The notes under the pieces were generated by a model that did not search any database, was not told the DNA's origin, and worked only from the letters and a program-made list of their open reading frames with translations. The position numbers were made by a program, and so were the translations under genes. Below, piece by piece: positions 17,342 to 25,379 of a DNA stretch of 64,000 nucleotides. This stretch comes from Mycobacterium sp. URHB0044 (GTDB taxonomy: Bacteria > Actinomycetota > Actinomycetes > Mycobacteriales > Mycobacteriaceae), in the NCBI RefSeq assembly GCF_000620625.1, contig NZ_JIAW01000012.1, positions 1 through 64,000 on the forward strand. The letters are read 5' to 3'. Positions within the stretch are counted from its first letter, which is position 1; every line of letters begins with the position of its first letter.

Positions 17342-18223
17342 TCAAGCGTGTGTGGATCGCATGACGGACAGCACGGGAAGAAGGTTGGCGGCGGCGTCTT
17401 CGTGCATTTCCGGTGACGGGTAATACCAGTTGTGCCTCCAACGATTTCGCATGCGTGGATCGAGCACCGAGTTATCTACCTCGACTGGCTCGCCGGTGAA
17501 GCGACTGGTCAACGCGTGCTTGTGGTTGCGCGTACTGGTGCATTCCACGTAGTGGTCGCACTGCGCGGCAACGGTGTCGACGCTGGCGCCCTCGACCAGT
17601 TGTGGGAACGGTTCCAGCATTGCGTGGGCGTTCGGTGCGTCGCGCGCAACGGTGATGTCCTTTTCCCTGACCGAGAAGAAGAACAGGACCACCGGTACGC
17701 GAACGTGGCCCAAGAGTTCGCGGTAGTCGTCGGTCCAGCTCTTCTGGGACTCGGCGATGTAGCGGTCGAGTTCTGCGGGTTCTTCGTCGAGGATGCGTTG
17801 CCACGCCATGTGTGCGGGAATCTGGTCGCCGTGGCGGCTGTCGTGCACGAGATCGGTGCCGAGTTGCTCGAGTCGAGAATTGGTTTCCTGGCGCGCCGCC
17901 ATGACTTGCAGGACGAGCACTTGACCGCCATTGATCACCTCCAGCAGTCGATCGTTGGAGGAGAAGACACTTGGTGTTGCCGAGCCAAGCCCAAGATTCA
18001 CCACGCGCATGCCGAGTTGTTCGGCTAGCAGGGTGGGATATGGCCGGGCCACGAAGCAGCCGAAGGTTTGCGCGGCACCCGCACAGACCAGGTAGGGGGC
18101 GGGGTCCTCGAAGTTCACCTCGGGGCCGCGAAACCGGATGCCGGAACCGGGTAGTTCCCAGTACCCGTAGTCGACGATCTCGTGGTCGCGAAGCGAATAG
18201 TCAGGCTGCCAGGGATTGCTCAT
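17342..18223 (-). CDS. DUF6473-like protein of unknown function
   Basis: A 293-residue protein from ATG 18223, whose start overlaps the sulfotransferase stop by one base (TGATG). The N-terminal region has GAAQTFGCFV and VVNLGLGSATPSVFSS, features I associate with DUF6473 proteins. These often sit beside sulfotransferases or glycan genes and may have an SGNH-hydrolase-like core. A late YYPSPEMHEDAA segment could supply a His. I give no function. Tight coupling suggests it acts with the sulfotransferase on a common compound. Confidence 0.65.
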   Translation of the reverse strand: MSNPWQPDYSLRDHEIVDYGYWELPGSGIRFRGPEVNFEDPAPYLVCAGAAQTFGCFVARPYPTLLAEQLGMRVVNLGLGSATPSVFSSNDRLLEVINGGQVLVLQVMAARQETNSRLEQLGTDLVHDSRHGDQIPAHMAWQRILDEEPAELDRYIAESQKSWTDDYRELLGHVRVPVVLFFFSVREKDITVARDAPNAHAMLEPFPQLVEGASVDTVAAQCDHYVECTSTRNHKHALTSRFTGEPVEVDNSVLDPRMRNRWRHNWYYPSPEMHEDAAANLLPVLSVMRSTHA

Positions 18224-19362
18224 CAAACCTCCAGTGGCACATCGAATTGCTCGATGTATGGCGCGAATGCCTCGGTGATTGCTTGCCGGGTGATGCCGAA
18301 GTCCCTTGCGGCGTAGCGGTGACTGCCGGGCGGGTGGTGCCAGTCGGTCTCGAGGTAGCGGTGCATGCGCTCGTCGAGTTCATCACCGCGTGCGAGACCG
18401 ATCCACGCGCGCAATGCGGTGACTTGTCCGATGGGGTCGACCGCCAACTCGCGTTGATAGACGTGGTACACCGGCACGTCGGGATGTCGCGTGACGAAGT
18501 CAGCCGAGCGAAGCGCGGACTCGAGCACCTGCCGGTAGGTGGCCTGAATCAGGTCGCGTAGGCCGACCTGATTGCCGCCGACATCGTGAATCATGGTGGC
18601 ATAACTGCACATCGACACCAGGGCGGGCATCGGATCACGGTGCGTCAGCACGAAGCGCGCATCGGGGTAGACGGACAACAGTGCATCGAGATGGAGAGCA
18701 TGAGAGGGGAGTTTCAGCACCCATTGTCCGTCGGCGCCGTTGGATTGCAGCACCTGCAGGGTCCTACGGTGATGCTCATAAGCGGAGCGAAGGTCCGCCG
18801 TGCCGAGGAACCAGTCGTTGTAAAACGTGGAACCAGTGGACGTATGCCACGTCAGCGACTTGAAGTCTTGGGCGAGCACGTGCACGCACTCGACCGGGTC
18901 GGTCGGGCGTTCCAAGTGGGGAAAGTGCGCCAGCTGTTCGACCAATGGCGCCATCTTCGCGGACTTGGCCGCTATCCGAGGATCGTCGCCGAGGCGATTC
19001 GGAGCGACCGGCGGTACCGGATCGTCAATCTCCCAGTGCCACAGCACCCGAGAGTCCGCGAGGTCTTGAGCGAGCAGGTTGACCAGGACGGTGGTGCCGG
19101 TCCTCGGCATGCCGATCACGAATACCGGGCGGATCACCTTCTGTTCGCCCAAGTCGTGGCGGTGCCACCAATCGTCGATGCGTAGCCGATTCATCACCGC
19201 CCGCCGGCACTCGGCGAACAACCGGGCCTCACGCTGTGGTGTCTGAGGATCTCGATTGATCGCGTCCACCACGACATCCAGACCTTCGTGGAACGAATCC
19301 GTATGGAGCTCTTGTATTCCGGTGCGCTTCTGCGCCGCTTCGATGACGTCGTCTGCGTTCAC
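18223..19362 (-). CDS. Sulfotransferase family protein (PAPS-dependent)
   Basis: A 379-residue protein. I choose GTG 19362 because its GTGA overlaps the stop of the upstream SDR gene, and sequence before it is not conserved. A PAPS-binding P-loop is present as RPVFVIGMPRTGTTVLVNLL, and the 3'-phosphate site lies around RFVLTHRDPMPALVSMCS. Members transfer sulfate to hydroxyls of lipids or carbohydrates, and mycobacterial relatives are common in steroid and glycolipid loci. It is coupled to the SDR and the DUF6473-like gene. An alternative non-sulfotransferase role is possible, since many actinobacterial copies are uncharacterised. Confidence 0.88.
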   Translation of the reverse strand: MNADDVIEAAQKRTGIQELHTDSFHEGLDVVVDAINRDPQTPQREARLFAECRRAVMNRLRIDDWWHRHDLGEQKVIRPVFVIGMPRTGTTVLVNLLAQDLADSRVLWHWEIDDPVPPVAPNRLGDDPRIAAKSAKMAPLVEQLAHFPHLERPTDPVECVHVLAQDFKSLTWHTSTGSTFYNDWFLGTADLRSAYEHHRRTLQVLQSNGADGQWVLKLPSHALHLDALLSVYPDARFVLTHRDPMPALVSMCSYATMIHDVGGNQVGLRDLIQATYRQVLESALRSADFVTRHPDVPVYHVYQRELAVDPIGQVTALRAWIGLARGDELDERMHRYLETDWHHPPGSHRYAARDFGITRQAITEAFAPYIEQFDVPLEV

Positions 19363-20126
19363 TGGTCTTCTCCCAGCAAGGCCGTTGTGTAGTCGCCGAT
19401 TCCTCCGCCGTTCAGGGTGGTGCCCCCGTCGATCGTGAAGTTCTGACCCGTGATCCATCCGGCCCGACTCGACAACAGGAAGACGATCAGTTCGGCGACG
19501 TCTTCTGGGCTACCGATCCGGCCGAGCGGGATGGCCTTACGGAGCAGGGCCGCGTCGGCGCCCAGCATCGGTTCGGTCATCGCGGTATCGACGACGCCTG
19601 GCGAGACGGCGTTGATCCTGATGGCCGGTGCGTACTCCAGGGCAGCGGCCGCAGTCAGTGCCAGTACGCCGGCCTTCGAGGCGGCATAGGCTGCCTCTCC
19701 CCGTGATGGTCGGATCCCGCTGATCGACGCAACGTTGACGACGGAGCCGCGCCCGGATTCGGCCATCAGCGGCGCGGCAGCGCTGAGGCCGTGGAAGACT
19801 CCGGCGAGGTTGACGCTCATCGTCCGATCCCAGGCACGTGACGATGTCTGGTGTAGCCGGGCCAGTCCACCAGTGCCCGCGTTGTTGCACATGGCGGTAA
19901 GCCCGCCAAGTTTCGACGTTGCGTCACCAACGGCCCGCTGGACCTGTTCCTTGTCGCGGACGTCGACCTGGAATGCGATGCCACCCACTTCGCCGGCGAC
20001 GGCTTCGATCGATTCGCTTCGTCGTCCGAGGACCGCGACCTGGCCGCCTTCCTCGACGACCAGCCGGCAGACGGCTGCTCCGATGCCCGATCCTCCACCG
20101 GTGACGATTACAAGTTCACCGCTCAT
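19359..20126 (-). CDS. Short-chain dehydrogenase/reductase (SDR)
   Basis: A 255-residue classical SDR from ATG 20126; the in-frame extension to 20168 looks non-coding. It has the cofactor motif TGGGSGIG, NNAG, and the catalytic Ser (NVASISG) with YAASK. The C-terminal GWITGQNFTIDGG is typical. It is the first gene of a minus-strand unit running through the sulfotransferase, DUF6473-like and molybdopterin genes. The divergent gap (20127-20391) to the amidohydrolase holds an ATCAT-N11-ATGAT repeat. Confidence 0.9.
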   Translation of the reverse strand: MSGELVIVTGGGSGIGAAVCRLVVEEGGQVAVLGRRSESIEAVAGEVGGIAFQVDVRDKEQVQRAVGDATSKLGGLTAMCNNAGTGGLARLHQTSSRAWDRTMSVNLAGVFHGLSAAAPLMAESGRGSVVNVASISGIRPSRGEAAYAASKAGVLALTAAAALEYAPAIRINAVSPGVVDTAMTEPMLGADAALLRKAIPLGRIGSPEDVAELIVFLLSSRAGWITGQNFTIDGGTTLNGGGIGDYTTALLGEDQ

Positions 20127-20262
20127 CGAATCGCTGCTCACCGGCACCGCCCGGAGTTCGTTCCGCAAGCACCATCCATGGTGATCTGGTCAGGATTACC
20201 TAGATGGAACATGATCTGACGGTACCTCTTTCGGGTATGGCTAGACAAGACTCTAACGCTGA

Positions 20263-20283
20263 ATCATTTATCGGATTTATGAT
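20263..20283. promoter_or_regulatory. Inverted repeat ATCAT-N11-ATGAT in divergent promoter region
   Basis: It sits in the 265-bp AT-richer gap between the SDR start (20126) and the amidohydrolase start (20392). Inside it is the 10-mer TTATCGGATT (20268-20277), which recurs at 31458-31467 just upstream of an ACAD gene. It may be an operator for a nearby TetR or GntR regulator; the evidence is weak. Confidence 0.3.
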
Positions 20284-20391
20284 GCACATCACCCTGGGTA
20301 TGGGTGGATGACTCATGGCGGACGCAGGGCTGTGTCTGATAAAGTGCCACCCTGGCATAAAACAGCCACTCGCCCCGACGTAGGAGTCACC

Positions 20392-21591
20392 ATGGCCCTG
20401 ATTCAAGACACCGTCGGCCAACTGCCGTACAAGTTGGTGGACTTCGATCAGCACTCGTATGAAGCCAAGGACTGCTTCACGCGGTTCATGCCCAAGGCGA
20501 AGCTGAACACCGCGGTACACCTCATCGACACCCCGGCGGGCGGCAAGGCGCTCCTGGCCAACGAGCGCATCGTCACGGCCTTCGAAACCGATCCCGACGT
20601 CGCCTACGTCCCAGGCTCTTTGGTGGAGATGCTCAAACAACGTGCCTCCGGCGACGCCAGCGACGCCGAGCGATTCTTCGAGCCGATCCAAAGTGAGTAC
20701 CTGGACAAGAACGCACGGCTCAAGCAGCTCGCCGAACAGCAGATCGAACGCTCGATCATGTATCCGGGCGGCTGGGCGCTGCTGGCCGAACCCTATCTGG
20801 ACGGCATCGACCCGCTCTACGACAACTTCGAGTCGTTCAACAAGTGGATAGACGAGGACTGGGGTTTCAACTTCCAGGACACCATCTACGCGCCTGCGCT
20901 CAACTCGCTGCGCGACCTCGACCGCGCCGTCGCGGAACTGGACCGGGTACTCAACGCGGGTGCCCGCTTCATCTACCTGTGCACCGGACCGGCCTACGGC
21001 CGCAGCCCAGGCGACCCATACTTCGATCCGTTCTGGGCTCGCATCAACGAGGCGAAAGCCGTCGTCTGCTACCACATCTCGGAGAATCACTACCAAGAGC
21101 ACGTGGCGTCGCAGTGGGGCTGGAAGATGGGGCCGCCGTTCCAGTTCTCGGCCTGGCAGTGGCAGAACACCTACGGCGAGCGGCCGATCACCGACACGTT
21201 GTCGGCGTTGATCTTCGACAACCTCTTCGGCCGCTTCCCCGACATCCGGGTGCTCGTCAGCGAGTTCGGCGCCTCCTGGGTGCCGCACTTCCTCCGACAC
21301 ATGGACAAGAGCCGGGGCATGGCGCGGCTTGGTCCGTGGATCGGAGGCCCGCTGACAGAGCGTCCGAGCACCATCTTCAAGCGGCACGTCAACGTCGTGC
21401 CCTACCCGGAGGACGACACCATCTCGCTCATCGACGAACTCGGCGGGACCGAGGCGCTCGTCATGGGGTCGGACTGGCCGCACGCCGAGGGCCTGCGCGA
21501 GCCGGCCGAGATGTATCTCAAGGTCCAAGGTCTCGACGAGAAGCTGCGCAAGGAGTTCCTGCGCGACAATGGGCTCGCGCTGTTGAAGTAG
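20392..21591 (+). CDS. Amidohydrolase-2 family metal-dependent hydrolase
   Basis: A 399-residue protein from ATG 20392 with AGGAG 6 bases before it. It has the amidohydrolase-2 (ACMSD-like) layout: an N-terminal VDFDQHSYEAKDCF metal motif, central YHISENHYQEH, then VLVSEFGASWVPHFLRHMD and a terminal MGSDWPHAEG. Such enzymes hydrolyse or decarboxylate ring-cleavage-type intermediates. Two paralogues follow at 32486 and 55831. The TetR gene starting 35 bp downstream probably shares its transcript. Confidence 0.88.
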   Translation: MALIQDTVGQLPYKLVDFDQHSYEAKDCFTRFMPKAKLNTAVHLIDTPAGGKALLANERIVTAFETDPDVAYVPGSLVEMLKQRASGDASDAERFFEPIQSEYLDKNARLKQLAEQQIERSIMYPGGWALLAEPYLDGIDPLYDNFESFNKWIDEDWGFNFQDTIYAPALNSLRDLDRAVAELDRVLNAGARFIYLCTGPAYGRSPGDPYFDPFWARINEAKAVVCYHISENHYQEHVASQWGWKMGPPFQFSAWQWQNTYGERPITDTLSALIFDNLFGRFPDIRVLVSEFGASWVPHFLRHMDKSRGMARLGPWIGGPLTERPSTIFKRHVNVVPYPEDDTISLIDELGGTEALVMGSDWPHAEGLREPAEMYLKVQGLDEKLRKEFLRDNGLALLK

Positions 21592-21626
21592 GCGCTGTTG
21601 ACCTGAGCAGAGATGGAGACGCTGTC

Positions 21627-22223
21627 GTGGATGCGGCGATTTCTGGTCCGGGCAGGCCCCGCGACCCGTCGACGGAAGAGCGCGTCTTCGCGGCGGCCAA
21701 GCAGGAGCTGGCCGAGCGCGGCTTCGAGGCGTTCAGCATGCGCAGCGTGGCTAGACGCTCGGGTGTCGCCCGACCCAGCCTGTTGCTGCGCTGGCCGACT
21801 CGCGATGCGCTCATCTTGGAGACGATGCAGCGGCTGGTCGAGTGGCCGCTGCCGGAGCCGAACGCCAATGCGCGTGACGAGATCGACGCCATCATCGCCC
21901 GTGTGGGGCACTTGTTGGGGCCGGACATGCTGCCGATCCAGTTGCGCCTGATTGCCGACGCCCCCCAACACCCCGAGCTGTACGCCGCGTTCCAGGAGAC
22001 GGTCATCGCCAAGGCGGGCCGGCGGCTCACCCAACTGTTGCAGCGGGCTGCGGCCGAAGGTGACCTACCCGCCGGGACGGACGCTCGATGGGCAGCCGAC
22101 GCGTTGATCGGCGTCATGTACATGCGAACCATCAGGTCGCCAGGTCAACGGCCACCTTCGCGAGCGGCGCAGCGCGAGATCGTCGACGCACTTTGGGCGA
22201 CGTTGACCGTGGCACAGCGGTAA
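21627..22223 (+). CDS. TetR-family regulator
   Basis: A 198-residue protein, with GTG 21627 as the first sensible start (GGAG about 9 bases upstream). HTH: STEERVFAAAKQELAERGFEAF, then RSGVARPSLLLRWPTRDALI. The recognition helix reads LLLRWP instead of the common YRHF. The ligand-binding half is unremarkable. It follows the amidohydrolase gene by 35 bp and probably controls the divergent SDR/amidohydrolase promoter, or is cotranscribed with the amidohydrolase. Confidence 0.85.
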   Translation: MDAAISGPGRPRDPSTEERVFAAAKQELAERGFEAFSMRSVARRSGVARPSLLLRWPTRDALILETMQRLVEWPLPEPNANARDEIDAIIARVGHLLGPDMLPIQLRLIADAPQHPELYAAFQETVIAKAGRRLTQLLQRAAAEGDLPAGTDARWAADALIGVMYMRTIRSPGQRPPSRAAQREIVDALWATLTVAQR

Positions 22224-22276
22224 GCGGGGCCGACCGGGCCGTGACCTCCATCGTTTCCCGCCGTCCTCCCCGTCAG

Positions 22277-22303
22277 GGGCTAGCCGGGTGGCTAAGGTAG
22301 CCC
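22277..22303. promoter_or_regulatory. Inverted repeat GGGCTA-N15-TAGCCC just before a GntR gene
   Basis: Six-bp arms flank a 15-bp centre that itself contains a related TAGCC/GGCTA pair. It ends one base before the ATG at 22305. It could be an autoregulatory operator or an mRNA hairpin; no ribosome-binding site is seen, so the transcript may be leaderless. Confidence 0.35.
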
Positions 22304-22304
22304 G

Positions 22305-23081
22305 ATGGCGGTGAACGCGGACGACAATGCCAACGACGATGGGAAGCCGGTCGGACGAGCGGCGGACGTCATCGCCCGACAGTTGCGTCGCCGGATCATC
22401 CGAGGTGAGCTCGTCGAGGGTGATGGGTTGCCGAGCGAAGCCGAGCTCCTGACGCAATTCGGGGTGTCGCGGCCGACGTTGCGAGAAGCGATCAGAGTGC
22501 TCGAGTCCGAATCGTTGGTGGTCGTCAAGCGTGGGTCGCGAGGCGGTATCGAGGTCAGTGTGCCTCGGGTCGAGAAGGCGGCCCACTACGCCGGCCTGCT
22601 TCTGGAATATCGTCAGGCGACCACCGCCGACGTCTTCACGGCCGCAGCAGCCATCGAGGGACCGTGCGTGGCGATGCTCGCCAGGACCCGCGCCGCCGAC
22701 GACCTCGAGCGGCTGCGCGACGCGGTGTCCAGCGAGCGGGACGGGCGTCAAGAGGCCGGCCAACTCCTCGAGCTGCAAAACGACTTTCATCGCCTCGTCA
22801 TCGAGCTGGCGGGCAATCAGACACTGACGGTGCTCAGTGACGTCCTTCGGCACATCATCGAGCTCGCGACCCAACGCTACATGGACGACCAAACCGGTTC
22901 GGACACTTCGACGTCCGCGAGTACCGCGGCGGCCACCCGCACTCACGCGAAGGTCGTCGACTTCATCGCCGCCAAGGATGCCGTGGGTGCAGAAGCATTG
23001 TGGCGCAAGCACATTCTCGCGACGAGCGCTCGCTTGCGTAGCTCCGGTATTGCCGAGTCGGTCATCGACCTGCTGGAGTGA
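22305..23081 (+). CDS. GntR/FadR-family (FCD) regulator
   Basis: A 258-residue protein with a winged-helix domain at residues ~20-85 (GDGLPSEAELLTQFGVSRPTLREAIRVLESE, then the wing VKRGSRGGIEV). A helical FCD ligand domain follows, with NDFHRLVIELAGN and a His-containing tail. FCD domains bind small acids or acyl-CoA, often with a metal. It abuts the ACAD gene on the other strand (stop to stop) and resembles the GntR at 39582 in size and wing. It is a likely regulator of the surrounding CoA-ester genes. Confidence 0.88.
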   Translation: MAVNADDNANDDGKPVGRAADVIARQLRRRIIRGELVEGDGLPSEAELLTQFGVSRPTLREAIRVLESESLVVVKRGSRGGIEVSVPRVEKAAHYAGLLLEYRQATTADVFTAAAAIEGPCVAMLARTRAADDLERLRDAVSSERDGRQEAGQLLELQNDFHRLVIELAGNQTLTVLSDVLRHIIELATQRYMDDQTGSDTSTSASTAAATRTHAKVVDFIAAKDAVGAEALWRKHILATSARLRSSGIAESVIDLLE

Positions 23082-24230
23082 TCAGAAGCCCATTCCCTTG
23101 CCAATGATGTCGAGCATGATCTCATTGGTGCCGCCGTAGATGCGCTGGACCCGGGCGTCTCGCCAGAGTCGGGCGATCTCGTATTCGTTGATGTAGCCGT
23201 ATCCGCCGTGCAGTTGCAGGCACCGGTCGACGATGCGCCACTGCGTCTCCGTCGACCACCACTTGGCACCGGCGGCCTCGTCGGCGGTGAGCTCCCCGTT
23301 GTTCACCGCCATGATGCACTTGTCGATGTAGGTCTGCATCACGCTCAGTTCGGTTTCCATCTGTGCGATGGCGTGCCGATTCACCTGAAAGGTGCCGATC
23401 GGCTGCCCGAACGCCTTGCGGTCGTGCGCGTATTGCGTCGAAAGGTCCACGGCCCTGCGTGCCGCCGCGGCGGCGTGGATCGCAATACCGAGTCGCTCGG
23501 CAGGCAGGTTCCGCATGAGGTGGTAGAACCCCTTGTTTTCCTCGCCGAGCAGATTCTCGGCGGGCACGCGCACGTCCTCAAAAATGAGTTCAGCTGTGTC
23601 AGCAGACTTTTGGCCGATCTTGTCGAGCTTACGACCTCGCGAGAAGCCCGGCATGCCCTCCTCGACGACGATGAGGCTCAGGCCCTTGTGGGGCTTCTCC
23701 GCGTGGGGGTCGGTGCGGCACACCACGACGACGAGGTTCGACAACAGACCGTTGGAGATGAACGTCTTCGTGCCGTTGACGATGTAGTCACTGCCGTCGC
23801 GGCGGGCAGACGTCTTGACGTTGGCCAGGTCGGAGCCGGCGCCCGGTTCGGACATGGCAATCGCCGTGATGATCTCGCCGGACACGTATCCGGGAAGCCA
23901 CCGCTTCTTCTGTTCCTCGGTGGTCAGTTCGGTGAAGTAGCCGGCGAGGATGTCGTTCTGGACGCCGAGTCCCAGCCCGACGCTACCGGTGAGCCAGAAC
24001 TCTTCGTTGACGATGGCGTTGTAGCGGAAGTCCTTGATGCCGAGCCCGCCGTACTCCTCGGGCACCTCCCAGCCGAGCAAGCCCAGTTTTCCGGCCTCCA
24101 GCCATGGCTCTCGGTCGGTGTAACCGCGCTGCTCCCACTCCTCGGCGTGCGGAACGCACGCGGTTTCGAAGAACGAGCGCGCGGTAGCGCGGAACTCGTC
24201 GTGTTCGGGCTCGAAGATGTCTCGGCGCAC
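23082..24230 (-). CDS. Acyl-CoA dehydrogenase
   Basis: A 382-residue ACAD of ordinary length from GTG 24230 (GGAG 9 bases before). FAD/substrate motifs are AIAMSEPGAGSDLANVKT and TKTFISNG. The C-terminal helical domain has RKAFGQPIGTFQVNRH and LHGGYGYINEYEIARLWRDARVQRIYGGTNEI. The position of the common C-terminal catalytic Glu (YEGT in MCAD) is Gly here, so the base probably lies elsewhere, as in isovaleryl-CoA-type enzymes. It is followed downstream by the convergent GntR gene and preceded by two overlapping ACAD genes. Confidence 0.93.
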   Translation of the reverse strand: MRRDIFEPEHDEFRATARSFFETACVPHAEEWEQRGYTDREPWLEAGKLGLLGWEVPEEYGGLGIKDFRYNAIVNEEFWLTGSVGLGLGVQNDILAGYFTELTTEEQKKRWLPGYVSGEIITAIAMSEPGAGSDLANVKTSARRDGSDYIVNGTKTFISNGLLSNLVVVVCRTDPHAEKPHKGLSLIVVEEGMPGFSRGRKLDKIGQKSADTAELIFEDVRVPAENLLGEENKGFYHLMRNLPAERLGIAIHAAAAARRAVDLSTQYAHDRKAFGQPIGTFQVNRHAIAQMETELSVMQTYIDKCIMAVNNGELTADEAAGAKWWSTETQWRIVDRCLQLHGGYGYINEYEIARLWRDARVQRIYGGTNEIMLDIIGKGMGF

Positions 24231-24261
24231 GGCATTTCTCCAGTGTGTTGTCGTCGACTAG

Positions 24262-24277
24262 ATTAAATTAGTTTAAT
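24262..24277. promoter_or_regulatory. AT-rich palindrome ATTAAA-TTAG-TTTAAT upstream of ACAD
   Basis: A perfect 6-bp inverted repeat in the 54-bp gap before the ACAD at 24230. The embedded AAATTAGTT (24265-24273) recurs at 31616-31624 in another FadE-region promoter. It may be a regulator site or simply promoter sequence. Confidence 0.35.
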
Positions 24278-24284
24278 GCTATAA

Positions 24285-25379
24285 CTATATGGCGGAAGGC
24301 GCGACCATGGCCTCGCTCATCCGAGTGACCAACGCCCACACCCCGTCGGGGGACTCGAGCGCGAGCTCGCCGAGCAGTTGCTGCCATTCGCGTTGGCCGC
24401 CGAACTCAGCTCGCCACGCCAGGGCGCGCGAGGTGAAGTGCCGCAACCGGTGGTCGAGCGTGAATCCGATGGCCCCGTGTACCTGATGTGCGTTGCGCGC
24501 AACCAGTGTTGCCGCGCGCGATGCCTCGATCTTGGCGACTGCTACGGCGAATCGACCGTGCGGTGAGTCGAATCCGTATGCGACGACGATGCCGGTGGCG
24601 AACTCCGCGGCCGTCTTCGCCAGGGCCACCGAGCTCGCCGCGTTGGCGATCAGTGCTTGCACCGCTTGGAACTTCGCGATTGGGCGGCCGAATTGTTCGC
24701 GGTGCTGCGCGTGCTCACAGGCCAGCTCGAGTGCGCGGGTCAGTGCGCCGCAGGTCTGCAGGGACCGGGCCAGTGCGCCACGGAGCCGGAACTCGCCCGC
24801 GACGTCGTGGTCGATCAGGCGGAACTGCCCCGGCTCGAGTGCCACGTCGACGTCGATGCGGGCGCTGGGCTGGCCTGCGATGTCCACTCGCGCCTCGATC
24901 GTGGATCGAGCCAGCGGCACGACGGCGACGAACCCGTCACCCCCAACGACCACGGACTCGGCTGCGTTGGTCCACGGCACGGGGTCGATGCTGGCCGTCA
25001 ACCGTCCGGCGCGCAGCGGCTGATCGGTGACCGCCGCCGTCAGCGGGGCTGCGTCCACAGCAACGTCGGAGAGGTCGGCGACGCCGAGCAGCCAAGAGGC
25101 CAGCAGATCGTGCTCGGCGAGCGGGACCGGGGCCGCGTGGTAACCCGTGCTCTCGAGGACGACCGCCAGTTCACCGAGTCCCGCCCCCGTTCCACCCCGC
25201 GACTCGGGAGTGGTCAGCAGAGTGAGACCGGAGTCGGTCAGGGTCTGCCACAAGCCGGGCTGGTAGTCGAGTCCGACGCTCTGGACGTCGAGCATTGATT
25301 CGGTGCCGGAGCGCAAGATGTCGTCGGCGAGCTCGCGTACGGCGAGCAGGTCGGCGGAATCGTTCGTCGTCATCGTCAT
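24285..25379 (-). CDS. Acyl-CoA dehydrogenase-like subunit (partner of 25376-26542)
   Basis: A 364-residue ACAD-fold protein. It shows REQFGRPIAKFQAVQALIAN and NAHQVHGAIGFTLDHRLRHFTSRALAWRAEFGG, but the usual SEPGAGSD loop is replaced by variable sequence. This pattern is typical of the non-FAD-binding or partly degenerate subunit of mycobacterial alpha2beta2 ACADs used in steroid side-chain degradation. Its start overlaps the stop of the complete ACAD gene at 25376 by ATGA, supporting a heteromeric enzyme. Confidence 0.87.
   Translation of the reverse strand: MTMTTNDSADLLAVRELADDILRSGTESMLDVQSVGLDYQPGLWQTLTDSGLTLLTTPESRGGTGAGLGELAVVLESTGYHAAPVPLAEHDLLASWLLGVADLSDVAVDAAPLTAAVTDQPLRAGRLTASIDPVPWTNAAESVVVGGDGFVAVVPLARSTIEARVDIAGQPSARIDVDVALEPGQFRLIDHDVAGEFRLRGALARSLQTCGALTRALELACEHAQHREQFGRPIAKFQAVQALIANAASSVALAKTAAEFATGIVVAYGFDSPHGRFAVAVAKIEASRAATLVARNAHQVHGAIGFTLDHRLRHFTSRALAWRAEFGGQREWQQLLGELALESPDGVWALVTRMSEAMVAPSAI

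Noticed and set aside
16024..17416. Plus-strand open frames of 330-382 codons
   Set aside because: Antisense to the molybdopterin oxidoreductase, which has its [4Fe-4S] Cys motif and domain signatures in the other strand.
20200..21528. Long minus-strand open frame (442 codons)
   Set aside because: Antisense to the clearly conserved amidohydrolase at 20392; high GC gives long shadow frames and the translation shows no domain.
23208..24266. Plus-strand open frame of 352 codons
   Set aside because: Antisense to a typical ACAD; its own translation has no family features.
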